From Sipunculus nudus (Eukaryota; Annelida; Sipuncula; Golfingiida; Sipunculidae), in assembly GCA_026874595.1 (NCBI GenBank), contig CM049318.1:7111241-7175240 (forward strand): a stretch of DNA of 64,000 bases, in the 5' to 3' direction. The notes below the pieces were generated by a model. That model made no database searches and had not been told where the DNA came from. It was given only the letters and a program-made list of their open reading frames with translations. Shown piece after piece: positions 26,401-38,400 of the stretch (positions within the stretch are counted from its first letter, which is position 1; each line of letters begins with the position of its first letter). A program made the position numbers and the translations under genes.

Positions 26401-29400
26401 CAGTGTGTATACTTTATTTGAAAAGATGTTTTTATTTTATCAAATTACCGAATCTTTTATTTTATTTCGGTGAATAAAATAAAGCTTGTCCTGAAAACTC
26501 CAATGTGCAAAACTTTTTAATAGGAATTCAAGGAATAATTTTGTAGATGCCATGTTGTGGCATTATTTTCTTTTACATTCAGTTTAAACATTTGATTTAA
26601 AAATAATAAAATATATGTGTATGCATAATATGACCTAATGTGAGCTACAATCTGGATATATAATGATTGCAACTTAGAATTCTAATATTTTAACTTATAT
26701 TTTCACTTTTATATTACAAATTTATAACACTTGTAAATAAAAAAAATGAATCAGATAAAAACTATTAATGAAAAAAGTGGATATGCTAAAAAAATAGGCT
26801 TATATATAAACTTAAATGCATTATTCCTTTGAAAGTGAAATGAAGGTATTAGTCCATTCTGTCCATTTGCTTGTCCATCTGTAAATTTTTCATATGCATC
26901 ACAGTATCTCAAAACTTTTACTGTTTTTCTTCATGACAGTCTTGTCAGAGTATTAGTTTGCAATCATATATTGAGAACTTTACTATAACCAAGTAGGAGG
27001 GCCCTTTCCTCTTAGCTTCTCATATGCTTATATAAATATAAAACATTACAATAGAATATTTTTCATATTTTGCATTTGCAAAAATTTTAAACTTTTGTCG
27101 TGACCCATGGGTCCTTTGTTTATATTCTGGATTCTCAACATCATTGTTTGGCTAAAACTGAATAAATACCAGACATGGTGCAAATACTTTGCAAATGTAT
27201 ATGAATATGAATATGAATATGTACTCCATTATAAAATTTCTTGCATAAGAATGGGAAATCAGGTAAAAATGAAAGTATTTGAATACCAGTGCAAATACTT
27301 TCAAAATGTATTCATGAATGCATATATTCTATAATATTATTTTAATAATTAGTTCAGTTAGATTTTATTAAAAAAATCATATGATTGTCTTATTATTTTT
27401 AATAAAAATTATATTGGCACAATATTTGTTATTATATTTTAATAAATAGTTAAACTTTGTAGCTCAGCTGACTTTTAGTCATGCTGGGCTATAGCGATGG
27501 GTCTTTGTCCGGCGTCCTTCCGTCTGTCCGTCCGGCCGGCCGGCCGTCCGTCCGTTAGCAGGGCACAAATCGTAACCGTAGGGGCTAGGGCCATGAACCC
27601 TATGCAGTCTTAGAGGTTCTAAAAAGATCTCCTTGCAAACCTGAAATTAGGTCACTGCGACCTATATTCTCGAAGTTATGGGGTGTGTTTGCACCCCCAA
27701 GAAATACTTCTTTTAGCCAAAATTTTCATCCAAAACCTTCCATCTTTCACATACAGCTCACCTACCAACAGGGGAAGAACCATAATTATTTTGAGGTCAC
27801 AGGGTCGAAGGTCAAGGTCACAGAACCAACTTCTTTGAAAAGCCTCAGGATGCATTTTTAGCCAAACCTTTCATCCCAATTCTTTGATCTTTCACATATA
27901 GCTCACCTACTAAGCGGGAGAAGAATCCTATAGAGGTTGAGGTCACAAGGTCAAAGGTCAGGGTCACAGGATCCACTTCTTTGAAAAGGTTGTGGACACA
28001 TTTCAAGCTAGACCTTTCATTCCAAACCTTTCAGCACTGATATCGCTTCTCTGCCAACAGGGGAAAAGACCTGTTGATTTTGAGGTCAAAGGTCAAGTTC
28101 ACAGCACCCTCTTCTTGTTATTATATGTGCTGCTTATAAGTTATATGGCCAAGTCAAAATCTGTGTGACAATAGCACTCCATTTGTTAATAAAATAAATG
28201 AAATCAATCCTCTTCCCTGTCTCCAAAAATACTATCAAAATCATACATAAGCTAAACACCAACAACTCATAATAAAGCTTATATTTATTACCACACAAAA
28301 CCAGCATATGCCTGTTTCCCAAATCATATTTTTTATCATATATAACAGCTGAGCGCCGTGACCCATGGGTCCCTTGTATTGGAAATGTATAGAAATATAA
28401 ACTTATAATAAAAAAAATTGATTAATAAAAAATTGAGGATCTAATACAAACATTTTTTTATTATGTATATGCAGAAGTGTTGTTAATCCAGCCATCTCCT
28501 ACCCACCACCCCCCCACCAGGTCTGCTGCCATTGATTCCTGTGCACTGGGACATTAGTTTTTATTGCAAATGTGTAAAATTTATTTGATGAAAAAATTAA
28601 TAAATTAGAAAAAATTAAGATCTTATTGAAACATATTTTTGCCTTAGGAGAATGGAACATAAAGTGATCAGCTCTGTCCATCATCTCTCTGTTATCATTA
28701 AAATTATATTAGTTATGAAATTTTTCCTAGAAGCACTTTTGAAATAACTTTCATATGCTGTATGTGTTTGGAATTAGGCTATTTAAGTCTGAAATTTGAA
28801 AGCAAATTATATATTCAGTTGTGTATTATTGCAGATGTTAAACTTTAAAAAATTTTATATATTAAATCAAATTGAAACTTCATATATTATCAGTTTTGTT
28901 TGTCTACCAGTCTGTCTGTCCTTTTTTTAAGTATTAAGTAATTATGAATGAACTTTTTTTATCCTGTAAGCATTGTTGAATTAAGTGAAAATCCTATGTA
29001 TATTATGTATATACACTATAATAATACAGATATGTTGTAACTCGCACCATTCCACATAGCCCCCAGCCCCCCCAAAAAAATCATTGAGCCCTAATTCCTG
29101 AGCGCTTAGGATAGTATTTTATTGCAACTTCAAAAAATCAATGTTGATGCAGTTATAACTGTCACAATCAGCTGAGCGCCATGACTCATGGATCCCTTGT
29201 TAAACTCACTATAAAAATTTACTAGAAGAATTTCTCACCTGAATTAAGTTTCTGCAAAATTTGTATCTCAAGACACAAGAAAGGTGTATTATGTCCTCTT
29301 GTTTTTATAACATTCATCAAATGATCATGGTAACTGCAGATTAAATTTGCTAATTAGAGGAGCTGATCTTGAAGTTTAAATGTTTCCAGAGCACTTTGAC

Positions 29401-32400
29401 ACAGAGTCAGGACAAAGCATTCCGCCGCATCTCAGAACTAAAAGAACAGATTCAGCTGGACCAGCTAGCCAAACAGCATCTAGAGGAGAACTATAACTTC
29501 ATGCTGGAGGAGAGGGATGAGTTGGTTAAGGTGCTAAAAACTCAGGTGAGAACAGTAGACAGGCTTCAGTTTTAATTTATATATAGATTTCAAATATTGA
29601 AAATGTGAATGCATTCAACAACATTTCATCAGTAAATGTAATTAGGCTTAACTGGCTAAAATTTGGCTGTGGTGCACTTATCAAACTGAGAAACTATGAG
29701 CATAACCTTATTATCATCTGGTGTCTGTTTCTCTCATCATGGATTTTAAAGGGACCTCATCACCTACAAAGCATTTTGAATTAACATGTCTTCTCTTTGA
29801 GATAAATTGGTACTTGCCAAAATATTGGCCTAAAACCATTGGTTTACTCCTCAGTCCCGTACACCAGTGTTTAAAAAAGTGGACTGGGTGCAATCACAGG
29901 CGTCAACATAATCAAAGCACATGGGACTCTGTGCATCACCCGGGTCACAACACTTGTCAATCATTAGAAGCCCTGACTTACTTGGCCCCAAAAATTATAA
30001 TACATGCATGTTTCTGCTGGCTGAAACATTGTGTGTTGTGGTGGCTCAGGGACCCATAACATTGGTTCATACTGTTCGACAAGTGTTATTTCAGCTGAGG
30101 CCCCTGAAACTGTCAGACAAATATTTTGCAACAGGTACTACAATGAATTCACCTTCAGCCCATGGACCGTAATATCTGTCCAGCAGAGATATCACAGAGG
30201 AAATGAAGGGCCATGTATGGACTAGTTTGGACCACTCCTTGTTTGGGATCTTTCGCACAGGTGCAAAAAAAGGCCTCCAGACACACGCCTCATTATGGTA
30301 AACAGACATGTGGACTGCGTTTACGCACATGCAGAACCATAACAAGGTGTTAAACAGCTATTTGTGAAGTACTGAGACTGTGTGTGTGGATGGTTTTGCT
30401 GGGAAACTTTTGTATAAAGCAAAACTGAACTGATAATGTGAAAGGATAGGCATAATATTGCGCCTTATGTCCCTTAAATCAGCTGTTTATGTGGATTAGT
30501 GCATTTGGATGTATTGAAGTGGAAGATTTATAATTCCAATATGGTAACAGCTGCTGTTTGCTTGAAATGAAACTGTTTATAACTATGAGAATTGGTGATA
30601 TCTAAATGAATAAAAAAATTAAGTTTTGGTAGTAGAACATTAGACTGCAGAAACATCCAAGAGAAACTTAAAATTCATGGAGTTTTTATAGCAAGCAATG
30701 TAGTGGCAGATTTAATTTATGATTGTGAACACTATAACTCTAATGCTATTGGCATTTTAAATTTACATTACTGAAGTTGTAGTGTATTAAATCTGCATTG
30801 TTTTACAGATACATTTATTGAAAGAGGGCAAAGAGATCCCACAAGAGTGGATGAAGAAAGCAGCAGCCACGCTGGAGAAGACATCAGCCCAGGCTGCTGG
30901 AGGGACCCAGGCTAAAGGGGAAGGGGATGCAGCCGAGGAAAACTCCTCTACAGTCACTGCCTTGAAAGATAAGGTACCCACATCATCATGCAGCGTGTGT
31001 ATTTATGTGTATGGGAGGGTAGGCCAGTTGTTATAAGTTTAACTCTGATGAATCCAGATGATCCAGGCCTCATTTAAACTACACTCTGAAGCACCAGTTC
31101 CTTGGCTAAGGGCTTAAGCACAATGAGCTTTCTTAATCCAGGGTAGATACTTGTTAATGATGCTAATCAGGGCTTAAAATAAGTGCCAGACCATGGAATT
31201 TGCCAGCAGTTTTGAAGGAGATCCAGCAAAATTACTTTAGCGTCGGCCCCCTTGACCAGGAAATATCTTTACAGGGTCTGATTCAGATCCTGTAGTATTA
31301 CTTAGATTCAGATTGGAAAAGCACAAATACTATATTTGATGCCTATTAAGGGAATGGTCACATGTTTTAGTTAAATCAAACTTAATGACACTTCTTGAAT
31401 TTAGACATTAAAAAATTGTAAAATGTGTAAAAAGCCTTGTAATGTATTACTGAAACAAGGTTTTTCAATAGGAAAATGTGTGGTCCCTAAAAATCCTAAG
31501 GGGTCCAGTAATTATTCATTCTTACCATACATAACAGTCTGGCAAAAAAATTATGATATACAGAACCAGAGTGAAACTTAAAATAATGTTAAAGTACTGG
31601 TATTCTGTTTCACAATAAACACTGTGAAATGAAAAAAATACTGATAGTCATTAAGATACTTGTTGATTACCAACTCTGTATTGTACATTGATTTCTTCCA
31701 TATACCAGGTGAAGAGACTAGAGAGTCTACTGACAAAATGTAAAGAAACCATCCAGAAGAACAAAGAGAAAGTGTCTCAGCTCACTCAGGACAACCAGGA
31801 GCTCCAGAAAAAGTTAGAGGAATCTGGGTCAAAGGTCAGCTCCTCCTCACACAATCATGTCTGGCTGCAGTTAAATATGTCCTCATTTCCGACCATTTAG
31901 AAAAAATGTATGATATAATCAAATTATCTATGTGAACTCAGCAATGCTAAATTATAGATATTAAATAAAACTGGTCCAGGTAGAACATGTTTGTTTATAA
32001 TTTCCAGTTAGACTACTGTGATACATTAATTCAGTGAGGTGAGATATGTTTACATGTTTATCTGTTCATCCAGTAAATGAGAATAGTCATTGCCTTTCTG
32101 AGTCTGTTACCATCAGTTTGCCATACAAAGTTTTAATGTTTGCACATTGTCACACTGGTAAATAGAAATCAATAATCTTTGGATTGTTCTTCAAATCTAC
32201 TTGAAATAACATGATAATATTGTGATAATTTTACAGATATCTCTGAAATTTATTGATAACTGTTTCCTTTTGGGTTCCCTGAGTTATGTCAATATAATGT
32301 TAATGTCAAGCAGATAAATAATAGAATACAGCCTTTTATTATGTGGTCAATAATAACATCATACAGTTAGTATTATTATTAGCTATATGCTCTCCTGGAA

Positions 32401-35400
32401 AAGTGAATGAATGTAATTTATCACAGGTTGAAGATAACAGTGAGAAAGAGAAGTTTCAGCATCAGATTCAGGAGGCGAGAAAGGTCATCGAGCAGCTGGA
32501 GGTGGACAAAGCAATGGCTGTAGCCAGTGCCAAGCAGCAGTTCCATGAATTGCTGGAAGAAAAAGATACGGAGCTGCAGAGACTGAGGGAGAGCCATCAT
32601 GCTGTCACCCAGGAGAAGGATGAGATCGCCGCTAAACTACAGACCCTGCACCAGACAGGTTTGTATGCTTTAGGGGATAATGATGCATCAAATAATGCAT
32701 TTAATTGTAGCCCTTCAATTCTATTGTAATCTGTTATTGAACTCAGAATCTGTTGATTTGATTATAATTAATTTACATGTACCACCCCATTGGAATTTAT
32801 ACATTGTCAAATTTAACACAGCACACACAGTGTCGATGCTCCTAAAAGAGTCATATGGTGTTTGTGACTATGATCACTTATTAACGCTCATGGATGGACC
32901 TCTCCACTGGCATAGAATAAAAAAATGGTGGTGATAAACAGAGATAGAGCTATCTACATCAATCCTTTCCTTGCTAAAACAAACTAACCCACTGGCACAG
33001 ATTAAAAAAACATGGGCCCGATAAACAGGGAAGGAGCTCCCTATATCCATTTTATCCTTTGATAAAATTAACTACTGTATTTATTCTTTTTAAAACTGCA
33101 GTTTTTTAACAGAAACTCAAATTCTGAAGCCCCGGTTATATTTCCCAACAAGAACGGTGCATTTTTAACTGGAAGATTTCCTGTGTATCCTCGAGACAGA
33201 CACCATCTAGTGGGATAACAGATAGGATTTTGGTGATGTCTAGGTGTGGTTTTAAATGGACGTGTGGTTGAGAAAAGAAGAAATACAATAACCTACTGGC
33301 ATAAAATGAAAAAATGGTTGTATTAAACAGAGAAAGATCTACCTACACCCATGCATCCTTTCCTTGCTATAATTAACTAAGAACCACTGTCATAAAATAT
33401 TGCTCTTCTTAAAAAAGTCTGAAATTTACTGCTAAAGTAATAATTTAATCAAGAATTGAATCTCAGGTAAAGAATTGATAATTTACTTGTTTCTAAGGCT
33501 GCTCACAGTACACAGGCCTCGTATGCTTTGTTTCCTGTCACTGATTTAGCAGTAAGTCTCCTGACCTTTTGATTCTGGCTATGAGTGTGGATTGTTTATT
33601 TTTTGGTGAATAGATGATATCAGTGGCAAAACTGGCATGGAATCAAGGCATGAAGAGATGCTAGGTTTTGGGATCATTGAAATGAATTAACAATGTATTT
33701 CTCACTGAAAAAACCTATGAAGTTCTTCACTTGGTGCATACACCTTGCAATAAACACCCTGTGTGCTTGCAGCTCAGGAGCAGCTTGAGAAGGCAAGGAA
33801 TATCATAAAGGGTTTGAAAGAGGAGAGAAACGAACTGCAGGCACAGATGGACGAGAAGGTGGCAATGTCAGTTCAGGACATGGAGACAGACAAGGAGGAG
33901 CTGATTCAGCAGCTGAAACAGGCAAAGTCTGCAGCCATACAGCTCATGCAGGTAATTACTGCCACTCACACAAACACACACACATACACACTGGAACGCC
34001 CTGAAGCAGGCAAAGTCTGCAGCCATACAGCTCATGCAGGTAATTACAGCCACTCACACAATCACACACACATACACACTGGAACGCCCTGAAGCAGGCC
34101 AAGGCTGCAGCCATACAGCTCATGCAGGTAATTACTGCCACTCACACAATCACACACACATACACACTGGAACGCCCTGAAGCAGGCAAAGTCTGCAGCC
34201 ATATAGCTCATGCAGGTAATTACAGCCACTCACACAATCACACACACATACACACTGGAACGCCCTGAAGCAGGCCAAGGCTGCAGCCATACAGCTCATG
34301 CAGGTAATTACTGCCACTCACACAATCACACACACATACACACTGGAACGCCTCGAAGCAGGCCAAGGCTGCTGTCATATAGCTCATGCAGGTAATTACA
34401 TCCACTCACACAAACACACACACATACACACTGGAACGCCTCGAAACAGGCAAAGTCTGCAGCCATACAGCTCATGCAGGTAATTACTGCCACTCACACA
34501 AACACACACACATACACACTGGAACGCCTCGAAGCAGGCCAAGGCTGCTGTCATATAGCTCATGCAGGTAATTACATCCACTCACACAAACACACACCAT
34601 TACACACTGGAACGCCTCGAAACAGGCAAAGTCTGCAGCCATACAGCTCATGCAGGTAATTACTGCCACTCACACAAACACACACACATACACACTGGAA
34701 CGCCTCGAAGCAGGCCAAGGCTGCTGTCATATAGCTCATGCAGGTAATTACATCCACTCACACAAACACACACACATACACACTGGAACGCCTCGAAACA
34801 GGCAAAGTCTGCAGCCATACAGCTCATGCAGGTAATTACTGCCACTCACACAAACACACACACATACACACTGGAACGCCTCGAAGCAGGCCAAGGCTGC
34901 TGTCATATAGCTCATGCAGGTAATTACATCCACTCACACAAACACACACACATACACACTGGAACGCCTCGAAACAGGCAAAGTCTGCAGCCATACAGCT
35001 CATGCAGGTAATTACTGCCACTCACACAAACACACACACATACACACTGGAACGCCTCGAAGCAGGCCAAGGCTGCTGTCATATAGCTCATGCAGGTAAT
35101 TACATCCACTCACACAAACACACACACATACACACTGGAACGCCTCGAAACAGGCAAAGTCTGCAGCCATACAGCTCATGCAGGTAATTACTGCCACTCA
35201 CACAAACACACACACATACACACTGGAACGCCTCGAAGCAGGCCAAGGCTGCTGTCATATAGCTCATGCAGGTAATTACTGCCACTCACACAAACACACA
35301 CACATACACACTGGAACGCCCTGAAGCAGGCAAAGTCTGCAGCCATACAGCTCATGCAGGTAATTACTGCCACTCACACAAACACACACACATACACACT

Positions 35401-38400
35401 GGAACGCCTCGAAGCAGGCCAAGGCTGCTGTCATATAGCTCATGCAGGTAATTACTGCCACTCACACAAACACACACACATACACACTGGAACGCCCTGA
35501 AGCAGGCAAAGGCTGCAGCCATACAGCTCATGCAGGTAATTACTGCCACTCACACAAACACACACACATACACACTGGAACGCCCTGAAGCAGGCAAAGT
35601 CTGCAGCCATACAGCTCATGCAGGTAATTACTGCCACTCACACAAACACACACACATACACACTGGAACGCCCTGAAGCAGGCAAAGTCTGCAGCCATAC
35701 AGCTCATGCAGGTAATTACTGCCACTCACACAAACACACACACATACACACTGGAACGCCCTGAAGCAGGCAAAGTCTGCAGCCATACAGCTCATGCAGG
35801 TAATTACTGCCACTCACACAAACACACACACATACACACTGGAACGCCCTGAAGCAGGCAAAGTCTGCAGCCATACAGCTCATGCAGGTAATTACTGCCA
35901 CTCACACAAACACACACACATACACACTGGAACGCCCTGAAGCAGGCAAAGTCTGCAGCCATACAGCTCATGCAGGTAATTACTGCCACTCACACAAACA
36001 CACACACATACACACTGGAACGCCCTGAAGCAGGCAAAGTCTGCAGCCATACAGCTCATGCAGGTAATTACTGCCACTCACACAAACACACACACATACA
36101 CACTGGAACGCCCTGAAGCAAGCAAAGTCTGCAGCCATACAGCTCATGCAGGTAATTACTGCCACTCACACAAACACACACACATACACACTGGAACGCC
36201 CTGAAGCAGGCAAAGTCTGCAGCCATACAGCTCATGCAGGTAATTACTGCCACTCACACAAACACACACACATACACACTGGAACGCCCTGAAGCAGGCA
36301 AAGTCTGCAGCCATACAGCTCATGCAGGTAATTACTGCCACTCACACAAACACACACACATACACTGGAACGCCCTGAAGCAGGCAAAGTCTGCAGCCAT
36401 ACAGCTCATGCAGGTAATTACTGCCACTCACACACATACACACTGGAACGCCCTGAAGCAGGCCAAGGCCGGTCCTACTAAATACCGGAATACCCCAAAA
36501 TACCCCGGAATAACAGAATAAATGTGTAAATTCTTCTAATATTTCACAAACAACATGATAAGATATGACATTCTGGCCATATTCTTAGGGTTTTGTGACA
36601 TAGGAAAGTTTTCCAGCTTTATTCCAATTAGTGTGGCAAATAGAACAGACGGTAATCCGGTAGGCCGAATATTCCATGGGGCTGAAAGGAGCGGGGGTGT
36701 CACGGAAATAAAATGTCACATAAACTTGCACCCTTGCAAACCTCTTGAGTTGGGCCTCACTTTAACATAACAAATATATAAATTATGAAAAATAATTTAT
36801 TCATTTTAAATACAAAAACAAGCAACATATATTTTACAGAATATTTTAACATTAAGAAGGGAAATTAAGCGATATTCCGGGGTATTTTGGGGTATTCCGG
36901 GGTATTTCGGTATTTAGTAGGACCCGGCCAAGGCTGCTGTCATATAGCTCATGCAGGTAATTACAGCCACTCACACAAACACGCACACACACACTGGGAC
37001 CCCCTGAAGCAGGCCAAGGCTGCTGCCCAACAGCTCATGCAGGTAATTACTACCACTCGCACAAACACACACACACATGCTTGAACCCCTTGAAGCAGGC
37101 CATGGCTTATCAAGGGCTCACTTACACCAGGGGGTCATTGTATAACAAATATAACCTGACTATGAATAGATGGTACGGTATAATGTGTTTTATACGATAA
37201 GTCACAGGGTATGTAAATGTGGAGTCACACTGGGTCCTCCTGCTGGAAATACAAGGTAGTATATCCTGGGGCAGTCACATGCCTTGCAGATGTTGAGTTT
37301 AATATAGTGTGGTTCCTTGTTATTGGAAATCCTTTTTCGTACATGATTTGTTATGAAAGTGAGTGCAGTATATTTTTAAATCATGAATGTAACCACCTGA
37401 AAGCTCCAAGGTATGTGCTTTGATATATGATTTCCTTATTTTTGTAATCAATTATTTATCTTTGTAATTACAGTTTTATTTAAGGAATATCATAGATATG
37501 CAGAAATGTTGATTATTGTGTTATTTCCAAAAAATTAACACCTGAATGCATGTACACACATGGCTAACAAAGAGAACATGCCCTTCACAGTATGAGATAC
37601 CCCTCCTTGCCTGCACCTCCATTAAAGCATTTCAGTTATTTTATACATTATCTGTCTCTTAAGTATCATATTGTCAGTTTCACTAGCTCCCATAATATGT
37701 TCAATTTTCAGTACAGTATGAATTTCACTAAGGTACATATATATATCCTCTGTGAGTTCAGATGCACCAAACTGAAGCAAGTATAAAAAAATAGCTCAAG
37801 TAAGAATAATATAACACACATATGAATAATGTATTATTATTAATAATTATTATTATTATAAGGTTGACTGATAAACATATTGGACAAGAAATCTTTTTCA
37901 CATGAAATGTGTTTTAATATTTTCTTTATATAATGTAATATTTTGTTTAATAAGCAAAAGAGAAAAGATATGAACACTTGGTAGTTCCAGCCTTTTACAT
38001 TTAATTTCCAAGCTTGTTCATTTCACCTCATCAATGAATACATTTAGTTTCCCCACCCGCCCCACCTGTATTTGTAGTGATTGGTGTTTAGTGGTAGTAG
38101 CTGTTGTTTTAGTGTTCATGCATGTGGTGTTGTTATCCTTGTGTAGGAAGAGAATCAGAAAAAGATCGAAGCCCTCACCAAGGAGTGGGAAGAGACTCAG
38201 GCAGCTAAAAATAAGGAATGGCAAGAACTGCTTGTCCTCAAGGTAACAGTTTCAGTAGAATTTGTTTACCATATTGTCAGGTCTGTTTCAAAACCTCTAT
38301 ATCCACAGCACTTATAGTATGAATTTATTTAGATCAGGATGTGTTTCTTCTAAAAGTGTAATGTTATTGTGATTTTTTAGAAATTCTATTGTCCTTTAAA

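Larger units (their letters stand above)
24829..27120 (+). mobile_element. AGCTCAGCTGA-family element, copy 5 (nested in copy 4)
   Basis: Starts TTATTAGCTCAGCTGACTATAA, is interrupted within 15 bp of its start by the Harbinger-like element, and resumes AGTCATCTGAGCTATAGTCG. The end is degraded (GTCGTGACCCATGGGTCCTTTGTTT; the TCAGCTGAGC block is lost). The internal order matches copies 1 and 3. Confidence 0.65.
23511..29202 (+). mobile_element. AGCTCAGCTGA-family element, copy 4 (outer, interrupted)
   Basis: Starts TTATTAGCTCAGCTGACTGTTAGTCATCTGAGC and ends TCAGCTGAGCGCCATGACTCATGGATCCCTTGTT. By comparison with copy 3 its sequence stops at about 24829 (after GATATATATGTT) and resumes at 28379 (GGAAATGTATAGAAATATAA), so the 3.5 kb between, containing copies 5 and 6, was inserted into it. 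Confidence 0.7.
22549..29389 (+). other. GOLGA4 intron 4
   Basis: A 6.8-kb intron. It contains the second CTGTGG MITE (22586-22940) and a nest of AGCTCAGCTGA elements: copy 4 (23511-29202) enclosing copies 5 and 6, with a Harbinger-like insertion in copy 5. 22950-23500 is plain AT-rich DNA. No exon is supported. Confidence 0.8.

Noticed and set aside
33868-36341. A ladder of 61-codon open frames on both strands, 88 bp apart, resembling a repetitive protein family
   Set aside because: They are frame shadows of the 88-bp minisatellite; 88 is not a multiple of 3, so no continuous repeat protein can be made.
33913-37108. CRISPR-like array
   Set aside because: The whole 88-bp unit repeats with no unique spacers, in a eukaryotic intron; it is a minisatellite.
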